A DNA stretch of 64,000 nucleotides, taken from assembly GCA_907164885.2 (NCBI GenBank), contig OU015495.1, positions 4,958,308 to 5,022,307 of the forward strand, given 5' to 3'. The stretch comes from Dolomedes plantarius. Lineage: Eukaryota > Arthropoda > Arachnida > Araneae > Dolomedidae. Below are positions 20,045 through 31,650 of this stretch, piece by piece (the first letter of the stretch is position 1; every line of letters begins with the position of its first letter). The notes beneath the pieces are model-generated. The model was not told the origin of the DNA. It saw only the letters and a program-made list of their open reading frames with translations, and made no database searches. A program made the translations under genes and the position numbers.

Positions 20045-20990
20045 TATAATGATTTTTGTTCTCACACACATGTACAGATTAATATTTTACATATGCAGTA
20101 AATATGTTGTAAATCAATGTAAAATAAAATATCAGATACCTAAAAAAAATTGAAAATGTATTTTTTCTTTTCAATATCTAGTTTTTTTTATCCTTTTCTG
20201 TCAAATGCAGAGCGAAACAAATAAAATATTCTTGCATCCATCTTTTCAGATGATAATACGAGAGCAACATAATATACAGAAAAGAATAACAGAAGCTCCA
20301 TAAAATTTTGAAGGAATCAGCTACGTCAAAAAATCAGTGATTTCAATCCGAATATAATAAGACAATTCAGTTATTTGTTTGTACTTTCAGAACCATTTCG
20401 ATGTCACTTGAGGCAATACAAAATATGACATCTCTTTTCAAACTCTCTCAAAATATGATCAAAATAAAATAAAAATTCTTGAAATATGCCTGTAAAACCT
20501 CCGACTCTATTTTCATCACTAAAAAAAATACATCTACACACATTCTATTCGTTTTGATAAAGATATTTTTTAATTCAATGAATAGATTCTTTCTTTTTCT
20601 ATATATTTTTCTCCAAACGACATATAAAAAGAAAACACACACACACACACACATTTTCTTTTCATTATTTACAGCAAAGCTCGTATCTTGAAAAAAATAC
20701 ATTGTATATGATTTGGTACAGCTGTATATGATTTGGTTTATTTTTAAATTTTATTCTATAGAAATATTAAAATTTTTAATGTAATGAAGCGCTTTCAAAA
20801 AATTAAAATTAATATTTTAAGAGAAAATAAAGTTTGAAAGCTTGATTCATTACATTTTGTGTTTACTGTCGGTAACGACTTTGATGCCGACGTGACTATA
20901 GGGCATAGCGTTTGTCGGCGACGTTAGTCAATTTACGAAGCCTAGCGTGTGTGGGGTCTGAGATGCCAGACGCAGATAAGTAGGGGATGG
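20045..20990. other. no gene recognised; contains an (AC)n run
   Basis: AT-rich DNA. A short (AC)n tract lies at 20635-20653. A slightly GC-richer block with CGACGT motifs begins near 20868. Confidence 0.5.
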
Positions 20991-20997
20991 CACCAAT

Positions 20998-22041
20998 TGT
21001 GACGTTATGTAACAATGACTCTTTGTGGGTGATTGATAGAGGGGATCGTTAATGGACCACGAGGTTTGGCGGTGTTTTGAGGGTGGTCATCAGCTGTTTG
21101 TAACATTGCGTAAGAGAGGCGTTTTTGATTAAGAAATAGGGTAGCGAATGAGAGGTTTTTAAGTGTAGAGACTCAGCAAATAAGAAGTTGTGAGTTTCCT
21201 GAATGGCTGGTGAAATGGTTCCGGAGGCAGAAACATTTAGGTGAATTAAAATATTGGAAATGAGTTTTAAAAACATAAAAAAGAAGTCAGTCGGAGTCCA
21301 GGAGGCCCCTTCCTAGGTCGGCTGAAGAAAATCTACCCCTGTTTGACTGCCCAAAGTCCGGTCGAATCTTTCCGGAGCTAAAATAAAACGAAGGAGATTT
21401 GATACGTAGAAACTCGGTGGATCCTTCCCGAGAAAGAAAGCCTGTGGGGCGTGGAGACAAGTAGATTTTCCCGGATCCAAGATAGAGACGTGCTGCTGAG
21501 AAAGAGACTACAGTGCCCCATCTTTCAACGTGAGTCTATAGTGCCGCTCCAACTTCACGGAAGAGTCCCCTACCAGAGAGGAGAGTCGACATCTAACCCC
21601 AAGGATACCCTCAACTAAAGGACGTGAGTGCTTTCTCTTGTTTTTGTATAGTTCAGATCAGACGGTTGCTATTGATGGTTAGTGCGGGTTTTACGTGATT
21701 GAATTATAGTATATTTTTTGATAGGTGATTTTAGAATTTTGTTTTAGTTAGTGTTACGCTCCCTGAATCAAGAAGTTAAACTAAATAGAACCTTTTTTCA
21801 TTTGCTTGTGTTTTTTTTTTTTGATAGTGAGTAGATCAGCTAATATGTTAATTAAATTTGTTGAGATAAAATGTAAATATTAGGATAGTGTAAATAAATA
21901 AGATTTTTTTTTGTTTTAAACCTTGAGTCAGCATTATTTATCTGCTGTGTGTTTTAATGTGGAGCAAAGTTGATTTAGCAGATCAAACTGGTTTTAAAAT
22001 TGTTCGCAAATTGCTAATTACGTCCAGAACTTTGGGTTACA
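20998..22041 (+). repeat. possible LTR or retroelement remnant
   Basis: This starts TGTGACGTTATG and ends GGGTTACA. Near the 3' end AATAAATAAG is followed by a T/G-rich U5-like stretch (21896-21990). A GC-richer block (21290-21625) ends in a splice-donor-like GACGTGAGT (21623-21631). The order recalls a large LTR with leader, but there is no second copy and no convincing target duplication. A non-coding exon is an alternative. Confidence 0.3.
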
Positions 22042-22164
22042 AAAATAAATAATTTAAAACACAACGCACCCAACTATCCCTTTATAAAATAAATAAATTA
22101 TTGTACTACCACAAATGTATCACGCCCTATAAAATAAATGTACGAGCAATACGACACTTAATTA

Positions 22165-23471
22165 CAGTGGAGTCCCAATAATCCGAACTTCAGTAATCGG
22201 AAAGTCCGCTTAATCCGAAACCAAAAGTCAAAAAGAACTAAGGTTACAATAAAACCACAGTGATATAAAGTATATTTCTGAAAATTACAAGAAAATTAGT
22301 CAAAGTTAGACAATGTACTGAACTAATGATTACTGAACTACATTGGTTTGAAAAAATCTCTTCAGTTTCTTTTGTCGAAGACAAGAAAACCTTGGAGCCA
22401 AATTACGCCAACGCGTCAGAAAAATGGTATCCGATGATGTCGCAGCGGAGGTTTGTTATAGCGCTATATCAAACTTCCTCCTCTACTCGGCCGCACCTCT
22501 CGAAATGTCGAGCACTGTGACGTATTGTTAGAACAACTTACACTCTACTGTACTGTACTAGGCAGCGTTCCGCTGTCTTATCACCCACTTCGTCCCGAGA
22601 TTTCTTTATGTTCAGACAGACCTTATAAAATAACCTATGTATTCACACGTAATATATAATATTTATGTAATCACACGCTATTATGTAATTTAAGTTTATT
22701 TTAAGAATTATTTCTCTTAAGGGGACAAGGGACCTTCAAATTCGAATTTTTCAATTTACAATTTTTAACTCTATATACAAATTGAGAATAATTAATTTTC
22801 TATTTTACTACATTCAAAACCCTTAAAATTCAAAATCAGGAATTTTTGGATAAATGCATGTTTTTCAAAAAAATTTTCAAAAATTCTAAAGTTTTCCAAA
22901 ATGCCCTATGCGCATTCTATAGTAATTAAAATCCTTAAATTTTGTATTATAAGTTTACCATATGTATATAAATATAAACGTGCATTTATTTTATATGTTG
23001 TATGAATCAAAAGTCTTAAATAATTTTTTTTTTATATTCTGCCTGTTATTTTTTCAAGTTTTTATGTTTTTACTTTAATTTATGGTCTATAAATTTGAAA
23101 AATATTTGTGATTTCAAAGAATTATGCACAGTTGTATGACAAACACTTTAATTAAGAATTCTGAGAAATTTGGAAGATATCAGAAGAAAATGAATACGCG
23201 TGGAACTTTTTGAAAAATTGTAGCATTTTTGAAGAATTTTTTGATAAACAGGTCTTATTCCTCCACAAAATACTTAGTTGTGAATTCTAAGTATCTCCAG
23301 TATAGTAGAAAAGAATATTAATTACTCGTATACTCATGGTGTATACAAATTATGGTATACTGAAATTTAAAGAAGAACGATATTGAAGGTCCCTTGTTCC
23401 CTTAATCCGAAAAATTCGTTAATCCGAAAAGTGTCTGGTCTCAATCATTTCGGATTATCGGGACTCCACTG
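22165..23471. mobile_element. non-autonomous pogo/Tigger-type element with nested TTAA element
   Basis: The left end CAGTGGAGTCCCAATAATCC and the inverted right end CAGTGGAGTCCCGATAATCC differ at one base. Repeated AATCCGAAA motifs lie inside both ends. CAGTGGA...ATAATCC is a pogo/Tigger signature. TA stands outside on the left; on the right it is TG. The interior contains no transposase. A 689-bp TTAA element occupies 22717-23405, so the original was about 620 bp. Confidence 0.85.
22717..23405. mobile_element. TTAA-flanked non-autonomous element, copy 2
   Basis: TTAA occurs on each side, with termini GGGGACAAGGGACCTTCAAA and, inverted, GGGAACAAGGGACCTTCAAT. It aligns with 14882-15530 over nearly all its length when inverted. 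It interrupts the pogo-type element just before its right TIR region, which resumes with AATCCGAAAAATTCG, so it is the younger insertion. Confidence 0.87.
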
Positions 23472-24025
23472 TGCTTTTTTTGCTTCGATTGGTAGCCGTA
23501 ATGCTCATAGTAATCTGTGTGTGGTACCCTCAAAACTACAACGACTTTTCTCTATTAACTAAATTTGTTTAACCTCTGCCTCTCTTGATCATGCAAAATC
23601 TATGTTAATCTGTGTTGAAGAAATTTTCTATGTGTCCGTAAAAATATCTGTTAAACGAAGAAAAAAAGAAAGATAATGAGGGACTATTAGAGAGGGACAG
23701 CAGAAATTTCTAACATTTTAGGATTCTCATAGAGAAATATCATAGGAACAATTTAGGAATTTACTTTTACTGTCGTCAAAAATTAAAGTACCTAATGTTC
23801 CTTCTTTTATAAGTTTATAAAAAGCACTAGCTTTGGATTTCTCAGACGATATTACAAATTTCTAGCAATTTCAAAAAAGGAAAGCTCCAATATCTCAAAT
23901 ACTTCTAACCTAATCTCTTATGTTCCAATCTCTGCCAATCACACATATCACAGTCCTCTATGCGCAGAGGGTTTCTCATCTGGAAATCCCATTTGAATGT
24001 TGGTTGTTTCTGAGAAGATCGTGTT
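23472..24025. other. no gene recognised
   Basis: Mixed AT-rich DNA. No frame above background and no element end identified. Confidence 0.5.
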
Positions 24026-24059
24026 ATGCCTCTTATAAGATTGAGGAATGGCTATCCGG

Positions 24060-24214
24060 ACGTGTCGGAATTCTATAGCGGCAGTTGATATAGGCGACCC
24101 CCAAGTTGCCTATTTAATCATTTTTTCTTCCTACTATTCTGTATACGTAGAATAAGTAAAGTTTTGTTATTTGATTTCCTTCCTGGTGTTGCAATTTTAA
24201 TGGCCATCAGTGTA
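24060..24214 (+). mobile_element. 3' remnant of a Tc1-type element
   Basis: CCTTCCTGGTGTTGCAATTT (24179-24198) followed by CATCAGTGTA resembles the right TIR of the Tc1 element at 17400-20044 (CCTTCATGGTGTTGCAATTT...GAGTGTA). About 100 bp upstream, a frame reading SIAAVDIGD...VAY recalls the last residues of Tc1 transposases. No left end is visible. Confidence 0.4.
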
Positions 24215-26545
24215 ATTTCTATTTGGTCTTGACCAACGAGAGTAAAATCTAAATTCTAAAAAGGACAAAAATGATTATAATTTTCGAGCAAATATGTACT
24301 ATAAATCATTGAAATGCAGAATATTCAATTCAGAAGTTTAATGTACATATTTACAATATAATTTACATTACTACGGTGTGTTCCAGGATCTAAATCGAAA
24401 CTTCTCACAGAGATAAAAAATACATCTTATGTGTTCAAAATCAAACAAGCATCTGCCGACGTCATCAGCACGAATTCTTCCGAACGACGCAGCGTTAGAA
24501 ACATGTGGGGGAGCAATGTGCCACACTTATGTTCTTTTATTGCCCCCCCCCCTATATGTAGCAATATTCGTTTTACTTTACGGATGTTACCATAATGGAA
24601 TAGCCGACCATTTGTGGCTTGTGGGGAAAAATTTTCCCCCTTCCGAGTATTTGTCGATGTGGGGTAAACTATCGTTTTACCGAGTTAGCCAACCAACTTT
24701 CACTGCTGTTATCGCCAGAAATAATTTGCATTCATTCAAATTGATCTTGATTAGTGCTAAACTATGACAAAATGAGAAAGGAAAATATTCTAATAGTGAT
24801 GAAACAAGATTCTGATTCCGTCTGACAATTTTGTACACTTGCTGTTTTGACTGGTTATTAATCTTGCTATGGTTAAAACTACTTTGTATTAAACCTTCCA
24901 ACTTGCTCTTTACATAAACCTATTACTTTGTTTTCGTGTTTTACATATGTACTTACGGATCATAGTCGTTTTCCCTCTTTTGCTCTTTCCTACATGTGTT
25001 ATTATTTTATTTTCATAATTGTTAGACTTTAATATGCGTTTAGAGTCAGAAATGTCTGCAATTGGGGGCTACACCCAGCATTGGAGTTGCCATTATCGTT
25101 GATTTAAAGTTCCTGTGGAGCATTAGGCTCTCCACGAAAACGGAATTCAACCCATTAATGCCTCTACGGTAGTTTGGGCAATTGTGGTGAACAAAGAGAG
25201 ATTAAAGTTTTGATACATTGGCCTAAATAATTTCACCTTTGCATTTACATGATATAGATTTTACATCATGTAAATGGACAATATAAATTTCCAAATTTGC
25301 TTCCATAACTTTTCTATTATTTTCTTGAATGATGAGTCGGTGCATTCCGTTTTTCCTTTCTTCACCAGTTTAGGTATTATGCCGCTACATCTGCGACCTC
25401 ACTACTTTGCATAAATATGCAAAGTAGTCACGAAGCATTATAGGGCAATGTATTATATTTTGTAAAAAAAGGGAAAGGAGTTACAGATTTACGGGATAAA
25501 AATAATTTTTTCAGATCTTGTCTGTTGTATAATTAACTGTATGAATTTGATACGTAAATTATGTTCGCAAAACTTGTCATAATTTCATTTTAATTGAAAG
25601 CATAAATAAATCATGTCAAGATTCTCGCTTAGGATTGAAACTGAGTCGTTCTACTTATAGTAATTTATAGGACCTCTCTTAAAAGTCAATCGGAGATATT
25701 GAATGTTGGGAACATTTCCTTGTTTGGTGGCTGTTATTTTTATTGTATTTACTCGGATAGAAATTCTTTACAAACTATCACTTCCTATTTCACATTTTCA
25801 TCGGCACTTACTTTTAAGCATTACCATATTTTTTTAGACTTTGGAAAATAAGCGAAGATCTGGGAAGATTTAGAATTATTTGAATCATTTTAGATGACAA
25901 AAAAATTTCCCTCACTATTTTCTGCTACTATTTGCAAATAAATTGATATTGCTGTGATATGTTCTCAAATTTGTAAACAACAGAAAAACGTGAAAAAATA
26001 TTCCTCTTACTGCAATGAAGTGAATCTTCTTAAAATTTTCCTTGTAAATATATTGACTGATCTTGACATCTTTATATTTTATAATGCAAATGAGTCACCT
26101 GCGTTCGCAAACAATTTGTATATTTTCATGTTTCACAATGTATAGGCGAAGATCGTATTTTATGACTATTTTTTCCTTCGCGTTTCTGAGGGAATTGATG
26201 TAGAATCACATGCTTATTATTGAAAGAACTTTTTTTGAATGAATTGAGATACATCTATAGCTATACATACCAATTCAGAAATATATTGGTAAATTATTCT
26301 GTTATTTGCACTGCGAACTGCGCATATTTTTAAAGCTATTTTGCAACTGACTCATAACATAAAAATGTTTACACTGTCTGAAAGATTTTTCGTAGAGAGC
26401 CATAAAAAACTTCCCCATGATTCTTTCAACATTTTGAAAACTCTTTTGACCTGAGATTCAAATCCTGGGCCACTTAATTTTTTTAGAAAAGCGCTGAAAT
26501 GTTACACTACAAGTACTTGCTCCTTCTTTTCATTTGTGAACACAC
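24215..26545. other. no gene recognised
   Basis: About 2.3 kb of AT-rich DNA. A run of eleven C at 24544-24554 and a frame at 24429-24767 without a domain are the only breaks. CCCATTAATGCCT at 25151 resembles the piggyBac end at 11615 but lacks a partner. A small hairpin is listed separately. Confidence 0.55.
25401..25428. repeat. perfect short hairpin
   Basis: ACTACTTTGCATA and its exact inverse are separated by two bases. The arms contain an ATGCAAA octamer-like half site in both orientations. Biological role unknown. Confidence 0.7.
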
Positions 26546-26632
26546 TGTAAGGACTTTGCCTTAAATAAAAGACCTCCAGCCTTTTTGTATTTTATGCTTT
26601 AATTGCATTTCTCGACTAAATGCAGACTATTT

Positions 26633-26682
<50 letters not shown>

Positions 26683-27134
26683 AATATATAATTAATTTGG
26701 TGGGTTCTCAGCATTGACGAGGAAGGTCAGACTTGAATTTTCGCTGCGCTCATTCAAGTCTATCTAGGCCCGACAGTATCTCCTTGTCTCCAGCTTCAGC
26801 GCCACTCTAACTTAATCTCTGAATTACTGACTATTCTTAACTCGCGTTCGGCGAATTTATATAGCTTCGCTGAATGTCCTCGAAAGGTCTGGAAAACGTC
26901 GCCCTTCTTTATTCAGTTACGTTCCCAGACGATTAGGCGCCTTCAGTCATCAACTTCCTTTTTGTAGCTGACAATCTGTTCTAGGATCTGTAAATGGCAC
27001 TCCCGGCCGTTATGTCGCCAAACGACTGTCTGTCTGCAGCCGCCCAAATGAATTACGCACACAAACTGCGTGTTGATTGGTCTTCCCGGTATTTCCACGC
27101 ACTAAATGTTCGCTATTGTACGGGAGTCATTACA
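26546..27134 (-). repeat. probable solo LTR
   Basis: Read on the minus strand it begins TGTAATGACTCC (27134) and ends AGTCCTTACA (26546), short inverted ends with TG...CA. It has a TATA box (TATATAAATT at 26855-26864), a GC-richer U3/leader-like body and AATAAA-like signals near the far end. A (TA)n tract (26636-26679) interrupts the 3' part. Flanking bases ACAC and ACCC match at three of four positions, so target duplication is weak. There is no primer site or coding sequence beside it. Confidence 0.55.
26636..26679. repeat. (TA)n microsatellite
   Basis: About 22 TA units inside the probable solo LTR. Confidence 0.95.
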
Positions 27135-27770
27135 ACCCCTCAGACAGATATATATGATAATATTGACAGTATTTAGTGTTGGATAAATCACTCGCGAATC
27201 AAAAGTAAGGTAAAAATACGCTTACCTTATTCTCTGTAGCACGTCAGCGCTATCGTCACAGTAGAGCAATGCAATTGTAGAGAATCAGGTTATTGGATAA
27301 TAAACAGCTGAGGCTAAGTAATTTAAGTTTAAGTTTTAATATGCATCTTTTACATTAATACCTTAAGCACGACACAAGACAACACGCGACATTGAACAAC
27401 AGTGGAATTACGTGAATTCTGAACAAGTGGTGCCATCTGGTGCGGTATGTGACAGTTTCTCTTTCTTTAAGGAAAACACACATATATCTAACATTCAGTT
27501 GGGTAAATTTGCACTCATAGGGACTTTGACTCTGGTAAGGATTTTCTACGGTACGGGTGTGTGATATTTCAGTTTATCAATCAAAGGACAACGGCAGTCT
27601 AATGTTCAGTTAAAAGGCAATCAGAGGTCTTCTCCGAGATCATTTTTCTTCAGAATTAATTCCCATATGAAGCCCAGGGGATGTTACCGATAGTGATAAG
27701 TCATTTTAATCTGTCAGAAATTATATGAAGACATCAATGAGCGCAAACTGCTATTACATTCTCTGACCCT
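27135..27770. other. no gene recognised
   Basis: AT-rich intervening DNA without open frames or repeat ends that I can name. Confidence 0.5.
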
Positions 27771-27960
27771 TAGGGCCTGTTCACATCTGAGTCCGTTGCG
27801 TTGCGTTAAGGAAAAGATGACGTTGAGACAAAAATAAACCAATCATAGGCCTCCAAACGATTAGCAATGAAATTTTTTACGTCTATGATTGGTTTATTTT
27901 CGTCTCAACGTCATCTTTCCCTTAACCCTACGCAACGGACTCCTATGTGAACAGGCCCTA
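27771..27960. mobile_element. foldback MITE, AGGGCCTGTTCACAT family
   Basis: Arms of ~75 bp: AGGGCCTGTTCACAT at the left and its inverse at the right, then CCGTTGCGT, TTAAGG and GATGACGTTGAGAC, with AACCAATCATAG also paired. The loop is ~25 bp. It shares the outer 15 bp with the MITE at 14537-14708 but has a different interior. Confidence 0.82.
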
Positions 27961-28884
27961 ACGCTGCCTCCGTCAGCTTAACGCGTAGTGGCGTTGAAAT
28001 AAGTTTGTAGGGTGTGTTGCCGCCTAACATAACCTTATTTATCCTACATAATGTTGCAGAAGTCGAGATTATAAAATGAAAAAACACGTATACTCTGGTG
28101 TATCTCTTTACACCCAATCAAGGACCTCCTATTACTGATTAAATATGTGCGCTGAATATTTACACCGGGGACTTCACCCGTTATATCTCACACTATCTAC
28201 ATTCTAAAAACAAATCCGATTGGGGTGTACTCTAAGATTCTCAGGTGAGATCCAAGGTTATTTGGAGATTCTGATTACTTTAACTGCATTTCTTATGCAT
28301 GAAATTCCCGTTTCTGGTAACATTGAATTTTGACATTCATGATATGTTATAATCTTCACTGCCTAATATTTAATTTTCTAATATACTTTCTAAGTCCGTT
28401 CTCTTCCAGAATTTCTTTTATTAGCATCTGTTCATATTTTCTTACAAACGTCATCGTAAAGAATACCATGAAAATTTATTTATTCATACGAAAATTCTCC
28501 AGATCTATCACTCGATCTCGAAACATTCATACAAGTGAGACACCGTTTTGAAACATTCCGCCATGAAGATTTGCTTGCCGAATTGGGCAACGCAGAACCC
28601 TAATTATACTAAAAGGTAGAGGAAAGTAATTTTACATAAAATCGTTGATTTGTGCCGAAGAAACTTTTGTAACATCTTTTCAACATCAAGTCTTCAAGAT
28701 TAAAAGTTAAAATTTTATACTCAGTGTTATTTTTCCACTAAATAATAGATGATGCACTATAATTCTCTCACTAGCTATGCTGTCGAGGGTACATGACAAG
28801 GAATTGGAATTGGATCAGGAAAGTTGAAAAGTTAGAGGGAAAATTAAAATAATTGCAGTAGATAAGTGTCATAGGGACATGACA
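27961..28884. other. no gene recognised
   Basis: Unclassified AT-rich DNA leading into the repeat pair. Confidence 0.5.
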
Positions 28885-30250
28885 GTAGTGTCACGGCCAG
28901 GGGCAGGAGCATTGAAAAGTACAGGACAAAGTAAAATAATTGTTAAATGCAAGAAAGAAACATGGGAAATGACGGGCAATAAAAGAGAAGGGAAGAAAGC
29001 CAGCAATATACCGAAACGAAATTTAGAGATTGTGTCTGTAGCAAGAAATAGAAGATAAAAGTTGAAGAGAGTGAGTTGCACGAAGAGAAGAAAAGAAAAT
29101 TTATGATGGCTATAAAACAGGCCACCTGCTTGAAGCCGAAGCATGGGAAAGTTAAATTTGAGGGAGAATTTTATAAATCCCGCCCTCGATGCGCATTGGT
29201 AAAAAGGGGATTGAGAAGAGGCAGCCACGGACGAATGGCGAGGGCATGGTAATAATATGACCAATCGAAATTATAAGAGGCGGAGTCAACATTAATAAGA
29301 AAATAATATGAAATGAGAAATAGTGAAGGCAGATATAACCTAAGAAATCAGAGTGAGTCAGAAGTTTTTTAGATATAGAAGTAGTGTTAAGGCACATATA
29401 CCTATGAGGAGAGTGAATTAGAAGTTTGGAGATAGAAGTTGTCGAGCGCCCAGTGTCCCGTGCCGAGGGTCTGCAAGGAGTGACGGAGTTAGAGAACCGA
29501 TGATGACAGTGCCCAAGTGTCCCGTGTAGAGTGCCTGCCATGAATGACGGAGCCTTATACCAGACAAGAAAGTGCCCTAGTTCCGTGCGATGATAAGACA
29601 ACGAGTTCGTCATGACGAGTGCCAGCTGTCCATAGTGATTCAACAGTCATCTTCCGAGGTACCGACTTTGCGTTTCCTTTTTATATTGCTATCATTGCTT
29701 CTCAGTGTGTAGCCATAATAATTAATATAGAGCACGATGAGTATAGTGTTTGAATATAAGATGTTAAGGAATTGACCGATAATTCGTACAAACAATGTAA
29801 TATGATGTTATGCTTATATATATGAATTAATTTAGTAGTAATGAAGTTAAGAGTAATATGTGTAGATGCAGTACGAAAGATTGTCATAATAATTGAATGA
29901 ATTAAATATATGTGTCGTAGTAATAAAGTTGAGAGTAATATGTGTAGATGAAGTACGAAGGATTGTAATGATAATTGAATGAATTAAATATAGGTGTTGT
30001 GGTGAATTAATTTAGTAGGAATGAAGTTGTGAATAATGTGTAAATGCCGGAGGAAATAATTAGTAACTTGTAGCATATTATTTATGTATTCTAATAATCA
30101 ATAAATTAATTTGTCAGTATAAACCAGAGTTGTTTCCATTATATGGGAATCATAATCAATCAATGTACTAACCACAATCTTTAAGCAATGAATTTAAAAT
30201 CATAATCATCATTAATAGTATAAGTATTAATAATATATCTAACCACCCCA
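28885..30250 (+). repeat. LTR-like repeat unit A
   Basis: Unit A aligns in the same orientation with unit B (30260-31905). Shared anchors are GGAAGAAAGCCAGCAATATACC, split here as GGAAGAAAGCC and CCGAAAC (28991-29015); ATAATATGACCAATCG...TAAGAGGCG (29251-29283); and near the end CAATAAATTAA followed by CCAGAGTTGTTTCCA (30101-30140). TGTCACGG at 28889 and an AATAAA signal before the last ~140 bp resemble LTR architecture. It carries an 82-bp tandem repeat near its end. No protein-coding frame is credible. Confidence 0.5.
29835..30050 (+). repeat. tandem repeat, 82-bp unit
   Basis: Two full copies begin GTAGTAATGAAGTT (29835) and GTAGTAATAAAGTT (29917), sharing AGAGTAATATGTGTAGATG and AATTGAATGAATTAAATATA, then a partial third copy. 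Confidence 0.85.
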
Positions 30251-30911
30251 ACATAATATTTAACTTTTACTGCTTCAATAAGAGATGAAGATAACGAAGA
30301 TCTAAGAATACTGGAGTAGACAAGAAAGATGGGAGGAAAGCTAATAATGAACCGAAACTACGGTTACATAAAAGGCCACATGTTGAAAGAGAGTGTGTTA
30401 AAAATGAGACAAGAGAAAAATCCACATGTTAAAAATGAGATAAGAAAAAAAAAAGGCGGTGAAGAGAATAGTTCTGAAATAGAAGGGCAAAGCACAGAGA
30501 AAATAGAAGTGAATTTATGAGGGTAAATAAAAGGGTATGTCACGTGTAGAAGAAACGTTAGCTAACCGTGAGAAAAAGCAGGGAAGCAGCTATAGTATGG
30601 AATAGAACGCCCACGGTGAGAATGGTTGGTAAGGAATATAGAGGGAACATCCCCAGCCAATAAAGAAGAAAAAAGGAGAAGAGATGAGGATAATATGGCC
30701 AATGAGATTGTAAGAGGCGTGTCTAGGAATTAATAATGACATATGGTACAGAGTAGAAAAAAAGTTAAGAGAAGAGAGTCTAAGATTTGATGTCACTCAA
30801 AGAGTTCGCAGTTATCCCAGTAAGAAGAGAGTCATTGGCCGAGGCTGAGTTCTAGTCTCTAACTATGAGTTTGCAGACGATCAGTGAGCCCCATATCCAA
30901 TTCCCAACTTT

Positions 30912-31141
30912 CATGATGTTTGAAGAATGATGAACTCTGTATCCAGTTCCCGACGTCCATGACATCTGAAGAATGATGAACTCTGCATCTAGTTCCTAAC
31001 TTCCATGATGTTTGAAGAATGATGAACTCTGCATCTAGTTCCCAATTTCCATGATGTTTGAAGAATGATAAACTCTGCATCTAGTTCCCGACGTCCACGA
31101 TGTTTGAAGAATGATGAACACCGACCACCAGTTCCCAAGCC
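30912..31141 (+). repeat. minisatellite, five copies of a 46-bp unit
   Basis: Five consecutive 46-bp units start CATGATGTTTGAAGAATGAT and continue GAACTCTGCATCTAGTTCC. The last copy is the most diverged. It lies inside repeat unit B and has no counterpart in unit A, so it expanded after they separated. Confidence 0.92.
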
Positions 31142-31541
31142 GATGCATCTAGAACTTCTGATGACAGATGAGCCCAGTTGATTGAAGCCAGTATTCTACA
31201 AAGTGTGATCTACCAAAGCCCCCCCCGTTACGACGCCGATAACCTTACGAACTATTTAATGAACTTTTGAACATTAATGGAGGTGTGCAATCATGGCCAA
31301 CAGTCACAGCCGTGCCAGTAAGTCTGCAAAGCCACGCCAGTGATGCGTATTCAGCTCTCGAGGTGCAATTGATGATCGTCAGAGGAGATAGTGCCTTTAT
31401 TTCCCTTTTGTTCTTATAAAATCATTGCTTCACGTAAATGTCACAATGAATACAATTTAATAACGTAGTGCGCGACAATGAACTAAGTTGAATAGGATAA
31501 TATATAATATAACGTAGACGAGGTGTTATATTAGAGCGAAT

Positions 31542-31650
31542 TAATGATTTGAATATGATTTAATAATTATCATTAAGTAGAGTGTTTTGATGATTTGAAT
31601 ATGATTTAATAATAATTATTGAGTAAGAGTGTATTGATGATTTGAATGAC
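31542..31650 (+). repeat. tandem repeat, ~47-bp unit
   Basis: ATGATTTGAATATGATTTAA recurs at ~31544 and ~31590, with a partial third copy at ~31636, each followed by ATTA..GAGTA.AGTGT-like sequence. Confidence 0.75.

Noticed and set aside
24369..24420. GGTGTGTTCCAGGATCTAAA considered as a transposon end
   Set aside because: No inverted partner within several kb.
25149..25165. AACCCATTAATGCCT as a piggyBac terminus
   Set aside because: Only ~13 bases match, TTAA is not intact and there is no opposite end.
30912..31141. Evenly spaced repeats considered as a CRISPR array
   Set aside because: The units are contiguous 46-bp copies with no unique spacers, and the genome is eukaryotic.
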